Source of the DNA: Phycisphaerales bacterium | GTDB taxonomy: Bacteria > Planctomycetota > Phycisphaerae > Phycisphaerales > SM1A02 | Direction of reading: 5' to 3' | Length of the DNA: 6,878 nt | Assembly (NCBI GenBank): GCA_018882625.1 | Contig: VERO01000120.1 | Coordinates: 1-6,878 of the forward strand | Part shown: piece after piece, positions 5,723-6,878 of the stretch | How the letters are laid out: each line of letters opens with the position of its first letter | Numbering within the stretch: position 1 is the first letter of the stretch | The notes under the pieces: model-generated | Database searches by the model: none | The model's input: only the letters and a program-made list of their open reading frames with translations | Told to the model about the DNA's origin: nothing | Program-made: the position numbers and the translations under genes

Positions 5723-6803
5723 GTTGCGCGCGGCGCCGGGCGATCAGCGAGGGTCTGCGCCGGGGGCCGAGGCCAGCCGCGCATCCGTCAGCTGGGCCTG
5801 GGACACGCCGCTGGCCACGGGAGCCATCTCGATCTGCAGGCTGCTGGCGCACGACGGCGACGCCGCATCCCTTGACGCGATCCTGGAGTCCCTGACAGGA
5901 TGCGCTGCCCCTGCGCCCGGCGCGATCGCCCACAGGAATCTCGCCAGCATCGATGATGGCGTGATTGTGCGGCTGAGCGATGTCAGTGCGCTTGTCATGC
6001 CACACGGCGGGATTGCCATCCGGCGCGCGATCGATACGTGGCTGCAGGGCGCAGGCGCCAGTCCGCGCAGCGAGGCGCTCGGATGCCAGGCGGGTGCGCT
6101 CGCGCGCGACGCGCTCCGCACGTACCCCGAGGCCAGCTCACCCGTCGAGGCGCTCGCGCTCTGCGCAATCTCCCGGGCCGCGAGCCCTCGCGCGATCCCC
6201 CTGCTGCTGGCGCAGGACGCTCGCATGCATACCGCTGCAGCCCGCGGATGGCGCCCCGGCCCCTCGGACGAGGCTCGCGCGCACCGGCTCTCGCGCCTGC
6301 TCCGCCCGCCGCTGGTTGTGGCCGTCGGCGCCGCAAATGCAGGCAAGAGCTCGCTGCTCAACGCCCTCGCGGGCCGCACGGTGGCGATCGCAGCCGACAT
6401 GCCCGGCACCACCCGCGACTGCGTCGCCGGACGCGTCGTGCTCGATGGGCTTGCCGTCGACTGGCTCGACACTCCCGGCATCCGCGACACGGACGACAGC
6501 ATCGAGATCCAGTCACGCGCCATCGCGCGCACGCTCGCGCAGCGTGCAGACCTCGTCATCGGCGTCGATGCGTCCGATGCGCCGTTGCCGGTGGACTGCT
6601 CTGCGATCGTGGCGCGCGCGCCGGACATCGTGATCCGCACCAAGAGCGATCGTCCGGATGCGTCCCGCGCCGCGACCGTGCCAGTGAGTGCGCTCTCCCG
6701 CACCGGCCTCGACGCGTTGGCCATCGCGGTGCGCCGCGCGCTCGTCCCCGATGCGGATCTCCAGTGCGCCGACCCGTGGATCTTCGAGCCATCCCTGCGG
6801 TGA
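5703..6803 (+). CDS. shortened MnmE/TrmE-like GTPase
   Basis: The 366-residue protein resembles the tRNA-modification GTPase MnmE but is about 90 residues shorter. Residues 38-120 look like a diverged MnmE N-terminal domain (ATGAISICRL at 38-47, MPHGGIAIRR at 99-108). The PGEFTxRAF block expected after it is absent. The G domain is intact: GAANAGKSSLLNALAG (209-224, with Asn212 at the potassium-coordinating position of MnmE), PGTTRD (234-239), WLDTPGIR (254-261), TKSD (313-316, G4) and VSALSRTG (328-335, G5). The protein ends about 20 residues after the G domain at FEPSLR, so the second part of the helical domain and the catalytic C-terminal CxGK motif are missing. It is probably not a tRNA-modifying MnmE, although GTPase activity is likely. 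It overlaps coaX by 20 bases. The start could also be the ATG at 5709. No clear ribosome binding site is seen. Confidence 0.85.
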   Translation: MTMQSDELRAAPGDQRGSAPGAEASRASVSWAWDTPLATGAISICRLLAHDGDAASLDAILESLTGCAAPAPGAIAHRNLASIDDGVIVRLSDVSALVMPHGGIAIRRAIDTWLQGAGASPRSEALGCQAGALARDALRTYPEASSPVEALALCAISRAASPRAIPLLLAQDARMHTAAARGWRPGPSDEARAHRLSRLLRPPLVVAVGAANAGKSSLLNALAGRTVAIAADMPGTTRDCVAGRVVLDGLAVDWLDTPGIRDTDDSIEIQSRAIARTLAQRADLVIGVDASDAPLPVDCSAIVARAPDIVIRTKSDRPDASRAATVPVSALSRTGLDALAIAVRRALVPDADLQCADPWIFEPSLR

Positions 6804-6806
6804 CGG

Positions 6807-6824
6807 GCCCGGGCACTGCCGGGC
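6807..6824. terminator. GC-only hairpin after the operon, possible weak terminator
   Basis: GCCCGG (6807-6812) and CCGGGC (6819-6824) form a perfect 6-base-pair stem around a 6-base loop, starting 4 bases after the GTPase stop codon. There is no T-tract on either side, so it is not a standard intrinsic terminator. In a genome this rich in GC such hairpins also arise by chance. It lies where a bidirectional terminator would be expected if a convergent gene ends at 6834. Confidence 0.3.
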
Positions 6825-6833
6825 AGCAACCGG

Positions 6834-6878
6834 CTACCGCACAAGGCGAGCGCGACCCGGCACCACGGTGTCCTTCAG
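6834..6878 (-). CDS. possible C-terminal end of a convergent gene
   Basis: On the minus strand one frame enters from the right edge and runs 14 codons to a TAG at 6836-6834, reading LKDTVVPGRARLVR. Most third codon positions are G or C, as in the genes here, and the stop lies about 30 bases from the GTPase stop, a plausible convergent spacing. The fragment is too short to assign to a family. The other minus frames could be open by chance too. Confidence 0.3.
   Translation of the reverse strand: MKDTVVPGRARLVR

Noticed and set aside
3074..6391. Five copies of GCGATCGC (3074, 3499, 5372, 5922, 6384), the cyanobacterial HIP1 palindrome
   Set aside because: All five are codon-aligned and encode Ala-Ile-Ala with the preferred codons GCG, ATC and GCN, so coding bias explains them. 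The rest of the window does not look cyanobacterial.
6804..6833. Standard rho-independent terminator after the operon
   Set aside because: A GC stem is present but no T-run follows on either strand, so I list it only as a weak candidate.
5744..6844. Minus-strand open frame of 366 codons antisense to the GTPase
   Set aside because: It mirrors the GTPase gene in length but has no domain, and the plus strand carries all the G motifs.

Overview
The window is a very GC-rich, gene-dense stretch of bacterial chromosome. It has six complete genes, two possible gene fragments at its edges, no stretch over 100 bases without a gene, and no tRNA, rRNA, CRISPR or insertion sequence that I can see. The GC content, the many start sites without Shine-Dalgarno sequences, and the CoaX/MnmE-like pair suggest a planctomycete-type organism, perhaps Phycisphaerae. 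This is an impression from gene content, not a demonstrated placement.

Left part, minus strand: a classical short-chain dehydrogenase/reductase (1070-1909), then glyceraldehyde-3-phosphate dehydrogenase, gap (23-1051), 18 bases downstream. A GTG that overlaps the gap stop codon may begin a further gene that runs off the left edge.

Right part, plus strand: five genes packed head to tail, each overlapping the next. They are (1) a prokaryotic ionotropic-glutamate-receptor-like potassium channel (GluR0 type), (2) a BtpA/SgcQ-family TIM-barrel protein, (3) a D-amino-acid-transaminase-like fold-type IV PLP enzyme, (4) a type III pantothenate kinase (CoaX), and (5) a shortened MnmE/TrmE-like GTPase. 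The first three junctions are 4-base ATGA or GTGA stop/start overlaps, which suggests translational coupling. The dehydrogenase and the channel are divergently transcribed from a 54-base gap.

Three observations stand out. The channel has a perfect TVGYGD potassium filter between two halves of a periplasmic binding domain, but lacks the Arg and Asp that bind amino acids in that family. A TATCCTC sequence sits 6-10 bases before three start codons (gap, the channel, coaX), and a TACGGT before a fourth, which resembles the -10 elements of leaderless promoters. The CoaX and the MnmE-like GTPase each lack a residue or motif normally considered functional. I see no defence system or mobile element.
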